The position numbers and the translations under genes were made by a program. A DNA stretch of 13,985 nucleotides from an uncultured Amaricoccus sp. (GTDB lineage Bacteria; Pseudomonadota; Alphaproteobacteria; Rhodobacterales; Rhodobacteraceae), in NCBI RefSeq assembly GCF_937858865.1, contig NZ_CALLYO010000609.1:1-13985 (forward strand). The letters are read 5' to 3'. The notes beneath the pieces were generated by a model. That model saw only the letters and a list, made by a program, of their open reading frames with translations, ran no database searches and was not told the DNA's origin. The number at the start of each line of letters is the position of its first letter. Position 1 is the stretch's first letter. Of this stretch, positions 1 to 8,314 are shown piece by piece.

Positions 1-1
1 C

Positions 2-880
2 ACCATGCATCGCTTCGACCTCGCCGGCGGCGCGGTGCTCGAGAAGGGCTGCGTCTACGTGGTGCCGCTGGTCGAGGGGCTGGCGCTGCCGGAGGGGCTG
101 CGCGCGGTCGCCAATGCCAAGAGCTCGACCGGGCGGCTCGATCTCTTCACCCGGCTCATCACCGACCGGGGGCGCGAGTTCGACCGGATCGAGGCAGGCT
201 ACCACGGGCCGCTCTACGCCGAGATCTCGCCGCGCTCCTTCTCGGTCGTCGTCCGGCCGGGGATGCGGCTCAACCAGATCCGCTTCCGGGCCGGCGACGC
301 GACGCTCGACGATGCGGCGCTGCGCGCGCTCAACGACCGCGAGCGGCTGGTCGACGGGCCGGCGCATGTCGCGGGCGGGCTGGCCTTCTCGGTCGATCTC
401 GCGCGGGACGCAGGCGTCGTCGGCTACCGGGCGAAGCCGCACACCGGGCTGATCGACCTCGACCGGGTCGGCCACTACGACCCGGCGGACTATTGGGAGC
501 CGGTCACGGCGCGGGACGGGCGGATCATCCTCGATCCCGGGGCCTTCTACATCCTGGTCAGCCGCGAAGCGGTGCATGTGCCGCCCGACTATGCGGCGGA
601 GATGGCGCCCTATCTCGCCATGGTGGGCGAGTTCCGCGTGCATTACGCCGGCTTCTTCGATCCCGGGTTCGGGCACGCGGGCGCGGGCGGGACGGGCTCG
701 CGCGGGGTGCTCGAGGTGCGCTGCCACGAGGCGCCCTTCGCGCTCGACCACGGCCAGGTGGTGGGGCGGCTCGTCTACGAGCGGATGGCCGAGCGGCCGG
801 AGATCCTCTACGGCCGCGACATGGGCTCGAACTACCAGGGGCAGGGCCTGAAGCTCTCGAAGCACTTCCGCGCGCCCTGA
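2..880 (+). CDS. dcd: dCTP deaminase, two-domain type (5' end cut by window)
   Basis: 2'-Deoxycytidine 5'-triphosphate deaminase converts dCTP to dUTP, feeding dUMP and dTMP synthesis in the cytosol. The reading frame is already open at the first base, and homologues of this alphaproteobacterial type are about 360 residues, so roughly 70 N-terminal residues probably lie outside the window; the ATG at 5 is likely internal. Counting from that ATG, the nucleotide-binding KSSTGR motif is at residues 39-44 and GPLYAEISPRSF at 68-79. A second, related segment has HYAGFFDPGFG at 213-223 and GVLEVR at 234-239; E237 is the best candidate for the general base. The end GSNYQGQGLKLSKHF is the nucleotide-closing tail. 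The two similar GxLxxE segments show the duplicated dUTPase-like fold. The KSS motif is preceded by Ala where I would expect Pro. The gene converges on the polyol dehydrogenase across 156 bp that hold a large palindrome. Family assignment is firm; the true start is unseen. Confidence 0.93.
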   Translation, partial: TMHRFDLAGGAVLEKGCVYVVPLVEGLALPEGLRAVANAKSSTGRLDLFTRLITDRGREFDRIEAGYHGPLYAEISPRSFSVVVRPGMRLNQIRFRAGDATLDDAALRALNDRERLVDGPAHVAGGLAFSVDLARDAGVVGYRAKPHTGLIDLDRVGHYDPADYWEPVTARDGRIILDPGAFYILVSREAVHVPPDYAAEMAPYLAMVGEFRVHYAGFFDPGFGHAGAGGTGSRGVLEVRCHEAPFALDHGQVVGRLVYERMAERPEILYGRDMGSNYQGQGLKLSKHFRAP

Positions 881-911
881 TACGGCAACCGTCGCTTCGC
901 TGAGCGGGGTC

Positions 912-949
912 GCTTGCACGGAGTCGCACGCGTGCGACTCCGTGCAAGC
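912..949. terminator. 38-bp perfect palindrome, probable bidirectional terminator
   Basis: The left arm GCTTGCACGGAGTCGCACG (912-930) is followed with no spacer by its exact reverse complement (931-949). Transcribed from either strand it would fold into a hairpin of about 17 bp with a 4-nt loop. It lies 32 bp after the dcd stop and 87 bp beyond the stop of the converging polyol dehydrogenase, where a shared terminator is expected. There is no uridine run on either side, so it is not a textbook intrinsic terminator. It could instead be a protein-binding site or a transcript-stabilising 3' hairpin. The palindrome is seen directly; the role is inferred. Confidence 0.6.
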
Positions 950-1036
950 CATTGAAATCGCTAAGTTACCGCTCCGGCATTAACCTGATCTTCATTGGCA
1001 GCCGGCGACCATACGGGTCATCCCGCCCGGTCCGGA

Positions 1037-2506
<1,470 letters not shown>

Positions 2507-2515
2507 CGCGGTGGA

Positions 2516-2521
2516 CCTCCT
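2516..2521 (-). promoter_or_regulatory. Ribosome binding site of the polyol dehydrogenase
   Basis: On the minus strand AGGAGG stands nine bases before the ATG at 2506. This perfect Shine-Dalgarno fixes the start of the dehydrogenase. It also suggests strong independent translation of this last operon gene, which unlike the three transporter genes is not translationally coupled to its predecessor. Confidence 0.75.
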
Positions 2522-2620
2522 CGGGTAAGGAACGGCGGGCGGCCTCGCGCGGCGGCGCGGGCGCCTCGGGCGGCATGATAGGCACTTGCCCGCGCCGGTG
2601 GCAACGCCGGCACGGCGGCC

Positions 2621-3697
2621 TCAGCCGAGCAGGAGGACGGCGCCGGCGGGGGCGAAGGCGATGGCGACGCGGGCGCCGGGGGCGGGGAGTGTGGCGGTGT
2701 CGGGGGAGACGAGGAAGACCGGGCCGAGCTCGGTCTCGACGGCGATCTCGTTGCGGCTGCCGGCGTAGGTGGTCTTGGCGACGGCGGCGGGCAGGCTGTT
2801 CGGCGCGCCCTCGTCGACGAGGGCGAGGCGGTTCGGGCGGACCGAGAGGCGGGCGGGGCCGGGAGCGAGGCCGCGGGCGGGAAGGGAGAGGGTGACCGGG
2901 CCGGCGCGGACCTCGGCGGTGGTGCCGGCAACGGCGGCGATCTCGCAGGGGAGGACGTTCGATTCGCCGATGAAGTCGGCGACGAAGGCGGTGGCCGGGG
3001 CGTCGTAGAGCTCGCGCGGGGTGCCCTCCTGGGCGATGACGGCGCGGTCCATGACGATGATGCGGTCGGAGACGGCGAGGGCCTCCTCCTGGTCGTGGGT
3101 GACGTAGACGACGGTGAGCCCGAGCTTCTGCTGCAGCTCGCGGATCTCGTCGCGGACGCGGCGGCGGAGCTTGGCGTCGAGGTTGGAGAGGGGCTCGTCG
3201 AAGAGCAGGACCTGCGGCTCGAGGACGAGGGCGCGGGCGACGGCGACGCGCTGCTGCTGGCCGCCGGAGAGCTCGGAGGGGAAGCGGGTCTCGAAGCCGG
3301 TGAGGCCGACGAGCGCCAGGCCGGCGGCGGCGCGGGCGGCGGTCTCGCGCCGGTCGTGGCCGGAGAAGCGCAGGCCGTAGGAGACGTTCTCCATCACCGT
3401 CATGTGCGGGAAGAGGGCGTAGGACTGGAAGACCATCGAGACGTCGCGGTCGGTGGCGGGCAGGGTGGTGACGTCGCCGTCGCCGATCCGGATGCGGCCC
3501 GAGGTCGGCATCTCGAGGCCGGCGATCATGCGCAGCGTCGTCGTCTTGCCGCAGCCGGAGGGGCCGAGGAGGGTGACGAGGGTGCCGGCCTCGATGGTGA
3601 AGGAGACGTCGTTGACGGCCGGGGTGGTGCCGCCGGGGTAGACCTTGGTGACGCGGTCGAAGGCGACGGAGGCGGCCTTGCCGGTGAGGGTGACCAT
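2621..3697 (-). CDS. ABC transporter ATP-binding protein (AfuC/FbpC/PotA-like)
   Basis: A 358-residue ATPase that would energise import by the permease encoded just upstream. Walker A GPSGCGKTT is at residues 45-53, the Q-loop glutamine at 91, the signature LSGGQ at 143-147, Walker B VLLFDE at 163-168, the D-loop SNLD at 171-174 and the switch histidine H201. The last 80 or so residues form a TOBE-like beta domain typical of importers of the iron, polyamine, sulfate, sugar and phosphonate groups. All catalytic residues are intact. The ATG at 3697 lies 3 bp after the permease stop, so the genes are almost certainly co-transcribed and translationally coupled. ATPase sequence alone does not reveal the substrate; the context argues for a sugar-like one. 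Confidence 0.92.
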   Translation of the reverse strand: MVTLTGKAASVAFDRVTKVYPGGTTPAVNDVSFTIEAGTLVTLLGPSGCGKTTTLRMIAGLEMPTSGRIRIGDGDVTTLPATDRDVSMVFQSYALFPHMTVMENVSYGLRFSGHDRRETAARAAAGLALVGLTGFETRFPSELSGGQQQRVAVARALVLEPQVLLFDEPLSNLDAKLRRRVRDEIRELQQKLGLTVVYVTHDQEEALAVSDRIIVMDRAVIAQEGTPRELYDAPATAFVADFIGESNVLPCEIAAVAGTTAEVRAGPVTLSLPARGLAPGPARLSVRPNRLALVDEGAPNSLPAAVAKTTYAGSRNEIAVETELGPVFLVSPDTATLPAPGARVAIAFAPAGAVLLLG

Positions 3698-3700
3698 GGC

Positions 3701-5971
3701 TCAGCCTGCTCCGGTGAGGGCCGCGCCCTGCGGCGGCATGTTGGTGCGCATCCCCGAGAGGCCGGGGCCGCCGGTGCCGCGGCGGCCGATGGCGCGGGTG
3801 CCGACGAGGAGCTGCATGACGCCGATGACGGCGAGCATGACGAGGATGAGCACGGTCGCGTAGGCGATGGCGATGCCGTACTCGTTGTTCTCGACGCGGC
3901 CGACGATGTAGCTCGTCGCCATGTCGTAGCGGCCGGAGACGAGGAAGATGACGGCGCTGATCGCGGTCATGGCGCGGACGAAGGAATAGACGAGGGCGGC
4001 GAGGATCGCGGGCTTCAGCAGCGGCAGGACGATGCGGCGCAGGGTGGCGAAGGAGCCGGCGCCCAGCGTGAGCGAGCTCTCGTCGAGGCTCTTGTCGATC
4101 TGCGCCATCGAGGCGATGCCGGCGCGCACGCCGACCGGCATGTTGCGGAAGATGAAGGAGAGGACGAGGATGATGCCGGTGCCGGTCAGCTCGATCGGCG
4201 GCACGTTGAAGGCGATGACGTAGGAGACGCCGATCACCGTGCCGGGGATGGCGAAGGAGAGCATCGTCCCGAACTCGAAGGCGCGCTTGGCCCGGAAGTC
4301 CTGGCGGACGAGGAGCCAGGCGGTGAGGAGGCCGATGGCGGCGGTCAGGGGGGCGGAGACGAGCGAGATCCAGATCGTGGTCCAGAAGGAGGACCAGGCC
4401 GAGCCGCGCCAGAGCAGGCCGTGGTCGGTCCAGGCGATGCCGAAGGCCTTGATGTAGTGGGTGAGCGTCAGGCTCATGTCGACACCCCAGAGCTTCACGA
4501 AGCTGCCGTAGACGATGGTGCCGTAGACGACGAGGGTCAGCGCCACCCAGAAGCCGACGACGGCGTAGAGGGTGATGCGGAGGGGGCGCGGCAGGAGGGG
4601 GTGGATGCCGGCGTCGCCCTTGCCGGAGACGGTGGTGTAGGAGCGGCGGCCGAGCCAGAAGCGCTGGGCGTAGAAGGCGGCCAGCGTGAAGACGAGGAGG
4701 ACGACGGCGAGGGTGGCGGCCATGCCGGGGTCGTTCTGGGCGCCGACGATGGCGAAGAAGATCTCGGTCGAGAGGACGTCGAAGTTGCCCCCGAGGACCA
4801 GCGGGTTGCCGAAGTCGGCCATCGACTCGATGAAGCCGAGGAGGAAGGCGTTGGCGAGGCCGGGGCGCATGAGCGGCAGGGTGACGGTCGCGAAGGTCTG
4901 CCAGCGGCCGGCGCGGAGGGTCTGGGCGGCTTCCTCCATCGAGGGGCTGACGCCCTCGACGACGCCGATGAGGACGAGGAAGGCGATGGGGGTGAAGGCC
5001 AGCGTCTGGGCGATGAGGAGGCCGGGGAGGCCGTAGACCCAGCGGGTGGGCTGGGTGCCGAAGAGCTCGGCCGAGAGCTGGGTGAAGAAGCCGGAGAGGC
5101 CGAAGAGGAGGATGACGGCGAGGCCGATGACGAAGGCGGGCGTGATGATCGGCAGGATCGTCAGCGCGCGCAGGATGCGGCGGAAGCGGAAGCCGGTGCG
5201 GGTGGCGACGAGGGCGAAGGCGAGGCCGAGGAGCGTCGAGAGGATCCCGACGAGGACGGCGAGGAAGAAGGAGTTCCAGGCGACGCCGCAGCGCGGGCCA
5301 CCGGTCAGGCAGCCGAGCGACCAGAGGCGGTCGCTGAAGAGACGCCGGCCGAAGGCGGCGAGGGAGTAGGCGCCCTCGTCGGTGACGAAGGCGTTGAGGA
5401 GCATCTGCACGATCGGCATGAAGACGAAGAGCGCGACGGTGGCGATGACGAAGCCGATCGAGCCGACGACGAAGACGTCGCCGCCGACGGCGCCGCGGGC
5501 GGCGATGCCGAGGGTGAGGAGGAAGAGGAAGGCCAGCGCGGTCAGGAGGGCGCCGTAGCCCATGCCGAACTGGCGCCAGTCGAGGTCGCCGAAGAGGGCC
5601 TCGAGCCAGTCGTAGCGCCAGCCGCGGTGGCCGATGGCGAAGCCCTGGATGAGGAGCCAGCCGAGGCCGAGGGCGCCGATCACGACCATCAGCCGGGCGA
5701 AGGCGGGGTCGGCCTTCGGCCGTCGCCAGGCGAGGAGCGGCAGGAGGAGGATCAGGCCGAGGGGGGCGAGCCAGGGCTTTTCGCCCTGGAGGACGAGGAA
5801 GAGGGCGGGGGCCGCGTCCTCGTCGAGCGGCCAGCCGTCGAGCAGCCAGCGGAAGGTCCAGAAGCCGCCGTCGACGGCGTACCAGGGGAGGAGGCAGAAG
5901 CCGACGAGGCCGACCGCCGTCCAGAGGGCGGCGGTCGGGTCGAGCGGGCGGATGCGGGCGGGCGGCGGCAC
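3701..5971 (-). CDS. ABC transporter permease, two fused membrane domains (AfuB/FbpB-like)
   Basis: A 756-residue inner-membrane protein carrying both permease domains in one chain. Five hydrophobic segments (about 15-33, 68-83, 92-112, 138-158 and 168-195) precede the first transport domain. The ATPase-coupling EAA loop appears twice: EEAAQTLRAG...LP...P at 346-370 and DESSLTLGAG...LP...P at 630-654. The fusion means a single copy can form the channel. The layout matches the FbpB/AfuB group; the long extra N-terminal membrane region resembles AfuB rather than the shorter FbpB, from memory. The start is a GTG at 5971, one base after the binding-protein stop (TAG C GTG), and no good Shine-Dalgarno is visible, so translation probably depends on coupling. 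A slightly downstream start cannot be excluded, but residues 1-14 carry no recognisable motif, so little would change. Confidence 0.9.
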   Translation of the reverse strand: MPPPARIRPLDPTAALWTAVGLVGFCLLPWYAVDGGFWTFRWLLDGWPLDEDAAPALFLVLQGEKPWLAPLGLILLLPLLAWRRPKADPAFARLMVVIGALGLGWLLIQGFAIGHRGWRYDWLEALFGDLDWRQFGMGYGALLTALAFLFLLTLGIAARGAVGGDVFVVGSIGFVIATVALFVFMPIVQMLLNAFVTDEGAYSLAAFGRRLFSDRLWSLGCLTGGPRCGVAWNSFFLAVLVGILSTLLGLAFALVATRTGFRFRRILRALTILPIITPAFVIGLAVILLFGLSGFFTQLSAELFGTQPTRWVYGLPGLLIAQTLAFTPIAFLVLIGVVEGVSPSMEEAAQTLRAGRWQTFATVTLPLMRPGLANAFLLGFIESMADFGNPLVLGGNFDVLSTEIFFAIVGAQNDPGMAATLAVVLLVFTLAAFYAQRFWLGRRSYTTVSGKGDAGIHPLLPRPLRITLYAVVGFWVALTLVVYGTIVYGSFVKLWGVDMSLTLTHYIKAFGIAWTDHGLLWRGSAWSSFWTTIWISLVSAPLTAAIGLLTAWLLVRQDFRAKRAFEFGTMLSFAIPGTVIGVSYVIAFNVPPIELTGTGIILVLSFIFRNMPVGVRAGIASMAQIDKSLDESSLTLGAGSFATLRRIVLPLLKPAILAALVYSFVRAMTAISAVIFLVSGRYDMATSYIVGRVENNEYGIAIAYATVLILVMLAVIGVMQLLVGTRAIGRRGTGGPGLSGMRTNMPPQGAALTGAG

Positions 5972-5972
5972 G

Positions 5973-6998
5973 CTACTGCGGCAGCGAGGCGACCTCCTCG
6001 TCCCACTTGGAGAGCAGGCGCTTGCGCTCCTCGGACGAGCCGAACTTGGCGAAGTCGTAGTCGATGAGCTTGATCGTCGAGAGGTCGGGCGCGAGCGGCG
6101 ACTGGGTGGCGCTCTTGTTCGAGGGCAGCTGGAAGGAGTTGACCGTCTGGGCGCGGGACTGGACGTCGGCGGTCAGGGCCCAGTCGTAGAACTTCTTCGC
6201 CTCGTCCTCGTTGCGGGCGCCGGCGATGATCGACATGGAGCCGATCTCGTAGCCGGTGCCCTCGCAGGGGGCGACGGGGACGATCGGGAAGCCGGCGGCG
6301 GCCTGGGCGACGGCGTCGTGCAGGAAGACGATGCCGATGGTCGTCTCGCCGAGGCCGGCGGCCTTGATCGGGGCGGAGCCCGACTTGGTGTACTGGTTGA
6401 TGTTCTTGTGCAGCGCCTTCATGTACTCGAAGCCCTCCTCCTCGCCCATGAGCTGCACGATGGTCGCGAGCATGGTGTAGGCGGTGCCGGAGGAGTTCGG
6501 GTTGGCGATCTGGATGTGGCCCTTGAACTCGGGCTTGATCAGGTCGGCCCAGCACTTCGGCTCGGGCAGGTTGTTCTTGGCGAGCAGATCCTTGTTGTAG
6601 CCGAAGCCGAGGGCGCCGGAGTAGACGCCGACGGTGCGGTGGTCGCCGGCCTCGGCCTGCTTGATCGCCCAGTCGTGCAGCTCGGCCATCATCGGCGACT
6701 CGTATTGTTCGGTCAGCTCCTCCTGGGCGGCCTGCAGGTGCGGGTCGCCGGTGCCGGCCCACCAGATGTCGCCCTTGGGGTTTTCGGACTCGGCCTTCAC
6801 CTGGGCGTAGATCTCGCCCGAGCTCTTGCGGGTCATGTCGACGGTGATGCCGGTCTCGGCCTCGAAGTCCTTGGCCATCAGCTGGCACCAGGCCTCGTCG
6901 GCGGCGCAGTAGAGCGTGAGGCTGTCGGCGCGCGCCGGCGCCTGGCCGAGGGTGGCGAGAAGCGCGATCGCGCCCGACGACATCATGAGCTTGTGCAT
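5973..6998 (-). CDS. Periplasmic substrate-binding protein, AfuA-like (often labelled iron(III))
   Basis: A 341-residue solute-binding protein delivering substrate to the fused permease. Residues 1-24 are a Sec signal peptide ending in ARA before D25. The ATG at 6998 is chosen because GGGAGGAA lies six bases upstream and the signal peptide starts there; the frame stays open upstream to 7310 but that part has no signal-like sequence. The fold is the cluster-D type shared by Fe(III), 2-aminoethylphosphonate, polyamine and hexose-phosphate binders. Ferric-binding FbpA proteins use two adjacent tyrosines; none are adjacent here. Instead H227, D228 and E251 (LHDAVA ... GYEIG) reproduce the spacing of the sugar-ring ligands H205, D206 and E229 that I recall for AfuA. 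Four cysteines (31, 38, 149, 245) could form disulfides. It is the first gene of the minus operon. The fold is certain; the sugar or sugar-phosphate ligand is inferred. Confidence 0.88.
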   Translation of the reverse strand: MHKLMMSSGAIALLATLGQAPARADSLTLYCAADEAWCQLMAKDFEAETGITVDMTRKSSGEIYAQVKAESENPKGDIWWAGTGDPHLQAAQEELTEQYESPMMAELHDWAIKQAEAGDHRTVGVYSGALGFGYNKDLLAKNNLPEPKCWADLIKPEFKGHIQIANPNSSGTAYTMLATIVQLMGEEEGFEYMKALHKNINQYTKSGSAPIKAAGLGETTIGIVFLHDAVAQAAAGFPIVPVAPCEGTGYEIGSMSIIAGARNEDEAKKFYDWALTADVQSRAQTVNSFQLPSNKSATQSPLAPDLSTIKLIDYDFAKFGSSEERKRLLSKWDEEVASLPQ

Positions 6999-7004
6999 GC
7001 GAGG

Positions 7005-7012
7005 TTCCTCCC
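7005..7012 (-). promoter_or_regulatory. Ribosome binding site of the binding protein
   Basis: On the minus strand GGGAGGAA ends six bases before the ATG at 6998. It decides this start over the longer upstream frame and fits the high expression expected of a periplasmic binding protein. Confidence 0.75.
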
Positions 7013-7015
7013 GTG

Positions 7016-7041
7016 GCGGGCCGCTCTTCGCGGCGGCCCGC
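7016..7041 (-). promoter_or_regulatory. Inverted repeat in the transporter operon leader
   Basis: Arms GCGGGCCGC (7016-7024) and GCGGCCCGC (7033-7041) are exact complements around an 8-base spacer. The repeat sits just upstream of the Shine-Dalgarno of the binding-protein gene, so if it is transcribed the mRNA leader would carry a 9-bp GC-only hairpin next to the ribosome site. It could protect the transcript, modulate translation, or act in DNA as an operator. The repeat is seen; the role is inferred. Confidence 0.4.
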
Positions 7042-7051
7042 GCAGCGTCGG

Positions 7052-7105
7052 GCGAATCCGCGGCCATTGCAATCGCGTTCAGCCGGATGCCGCGCGAATC
7101 CGGCT
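7052..7105. promoter_or_regulatory. Candidate operator region between transporter operon and lacI-type gene
   Basis: Three elements overlap here. An inverted repeat has arms AGCCGGAT (7081-7088) and ATCCGGCT (7098-7105). The 9-mer GCGAATCCG occurs as two direct copies at 7052-7060 and 7094-7102, 42 bp apart, close to four helical turns. The palindrome ATTGCAAT (7066-7073) lies between them. The region sits in the 133 bp between two divergent starts, where a LacI-family regulator normally binds. I could not find a convincing -35/-10 pair on either strand, so promoter positions are not called. Confidence 0.4.
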
Positions 7106-7131
7106 TGCCTGCGCGGAAGGGGACGGCAATC

Positions 7132-8190
7132 ATGCACAGGTGGGCAAAGGTGGCGCACGCGGGGGAGCGTGCAGGAAACCCCGTGGTCGATTCGAGACGC
7201 AGATCCTTCGTCAGTGCCCGGCAGGTGGCCGACCTCGCCGGCGTCTCGCGCTCGGCGGTGTCGCGCACCTTCACCAATGGCGCCAGCGTGTCGGAGGCGA
7301 CCCGGCGCAAGGTGCTGCGGGCGGCGGAGGAGCTCGGCTACCACGTCAACCACCTGGCGCGGAGCCTGATCCAGGAGCAGAGCGGCATCGTCTGCCTGAT
7401 CGTCGCCGACGTCGCGACCCCCTATCAGTCGCGCATGCTCGACGCGCTGACGCGGCGGCTGCAGGGGATCGACCGGGTGGCGATGGTCATCAACACCTCG
7501 GGGGCGAGCGGCGACGCCGAGGCGGCGCTGCGCCAGACGCTGAACTATCGCGCCGCCGCCACCATCGTCCTCTCGGGCACGCCGCCGGCGGCGCTGGTCA
7601 CCACCTGCATCAACAGCGGCCAGCGGGTGATCCTCATCAACCGGGACGACGAGATAGCGGGGCCGATCAACCTCTCGGTCGACAATGCCGGGGCGGCGCG
7701 CGAGGCGTTGCACATGCTCCACCGCTGCGGCTGCCGGCGGATCGCCGTCGTCTCCTCGACCGCGGGCACGCCGAGCCTTCTCGCCCGCGAGCGCGCCTTC
7801 GCCGCGGCGGCGGCGGAGCGGGGGCTCGAGGCGCGGGTGGTCCGGGCCGGGCCGACCGGCTATGCCGCGGGCTTCGAGGCGGGGCGGCGGCTTCTCAGCG
7901 GCTCGGGGCGGCCGGACGCGGCCTTCTGCGTCACCGACCTTCTCGCCTGCGGCTTCATGGACGCCGCGCGCCGGGAGTTCGGCCTCGACGTCCCGGGCGA
8001 TCTCTGCGTCGTCGGCTTCGACGACATCGAGCAGGCCGGCTGGGCCTCCTACAATCTCACCACCTTCCGCCAGCCGGTCACGGCGATCGCGGACCAGGTG
8101 ATCCGGCTCGTCTCCGACCCGGCGGCGCCGGCCGGGCAGAGCTGCTTCGACGTGACGCCGGTCTGGCGGCGCTCGGTCCGCCCGCAGTAG
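7132..8190 (+). CDS. LacI-family transcriptional regulator
   Basis: A 352-residue DNA-binding regulator that probably controls the divergent transporter/polyol dehydrogenase operon and itself. The helix-turn-helix is at about residues 28-50 (ARQVADLAGVSRSAVSRTFTNG). The hinge HVNHLARSL follows at 71-79, as in other LacI proteins that insert a hinge helix into the operator minor groove. From about residue 85 a periplasmic-binding-protein-like sugar-sensing domain extends to the end, including the conserved GFDDIEQA segment. The ATG at 7132 is preceded by AAGGGGA with eight bases of spacing. A GTG at 7183 with AGGA six bases upstream would give a 335-residue protein starting closer to the helix-turn-helix, as is more usual; both are plausible. 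The effector is unknown but should be a sugar, sugar alcohol or sugar phosphate if the locus is read correctly. Confidence 0.92.
   Translation: MHRWAKVAHAGERAGNPVVDSRRRSFVSARQVADLAGVSRSAVSRTFTNGASVSEATRRKVLRAAEELGYHVNHLARSLIQEQSGIVCLIVADVATPYQSRMLDALTRRLQGIDRVAMVINTSGASGDAEAALRQTLNYRAAATIVLSGTPPAALVTTCINSGQRVILINRDDEIAGPINLSVDNAGAAREALHMLHRCGCRRIAVVSSTAGTPSLLARERAFAAAAAERGLEARVVRAGPTGYAAGFEAGRRLLSGSGRPDAAFCVTDLLACGFMDAARREFGLDVPGDLCVVGFDDIEQAGWASYNLTTFRQPVTAIADQVIRLVSDPAAPAGQSCFDVTPVWRRSVRPQ
7155..7172. repeat. Inverted repeat ahead of the alternative GTG start
   Basis: GCACGC (7155-7160) and GCGTGC (7167-7172) are exact complements separated by six bases. The repeat ends ten bases before the GTG at 7183. 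If that GTG is the true start of the LacI-family gene, this would be a leader hairpin or an autoregulatory operator. If the ATG at 7132 is used, it is simply coding sequence. The six-base arms recur in the palindromes at 912-949, 8234-8247 and 9996-10013 only in part, so relatedness is uncertain. Confidence 0.25.
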
Positions 8191-8233
8191 TGAGCGGCGG
8201 GAAGCGCAGGGCGGGGGGCGCTGTTGCTTTTCG

Positions 8234-8247
8234 TGCACGCGCGTGCA
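8234..8247. repeat. 14-bp perfect palindrome upstream of the Na/Pi symporter
   Basis: TGCACGCGCGTGCA is its own reverse complement, with a central CG as in many LacI-type operators. It lies 43 bp after the stop of the LacI-family gene and 67 bp before the chosen symporter start. A TTGCTT (8224-8229) and an AAGCAT (8247-8252) flank it at 17-bp spacing, a weak promoter-like arrangement that would put the palindrome between -35 and -10. Its right half CGTGCAAGC also occurs in the 38-bp palindrome at 912-949. It could be an operator, a promoter element or the terminator of the regulator gene. Confidence 0.4.
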
Positions 8248-8314
8248 AGCATGCCCGGATGCGTATCGGTTCGTGCCCCCTCTGCCTGGCGGCCTGCGCG
8301 GAGTCGCGATCGCG

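Noticed and set aside
2585..2612. Short hairpin (GCCGG...CCGGC) after the ATPase gene as a terminator
   Set aside because: Only five base pairs with no U-tract; such stems are common by chance in this GC content, and the dehydrogenase probably shares the operon transcript.
3095..6067. 990-codon open frame on the plus strand opposite the permease and ATPase
   Set aside because: Low-complexity Glu/Gly/Asp/Ala-rich translation with no family match, antisense to clearly conserved genes. Long antisense frames are expected at this GC content.
6999..7310. N-terminal extension of the binding protein to 7310
   Set aside because: It would bury the signal peptide at residue 105, ignore the strong ribosome site at 7005-7012 and overlap the divergent regulator.
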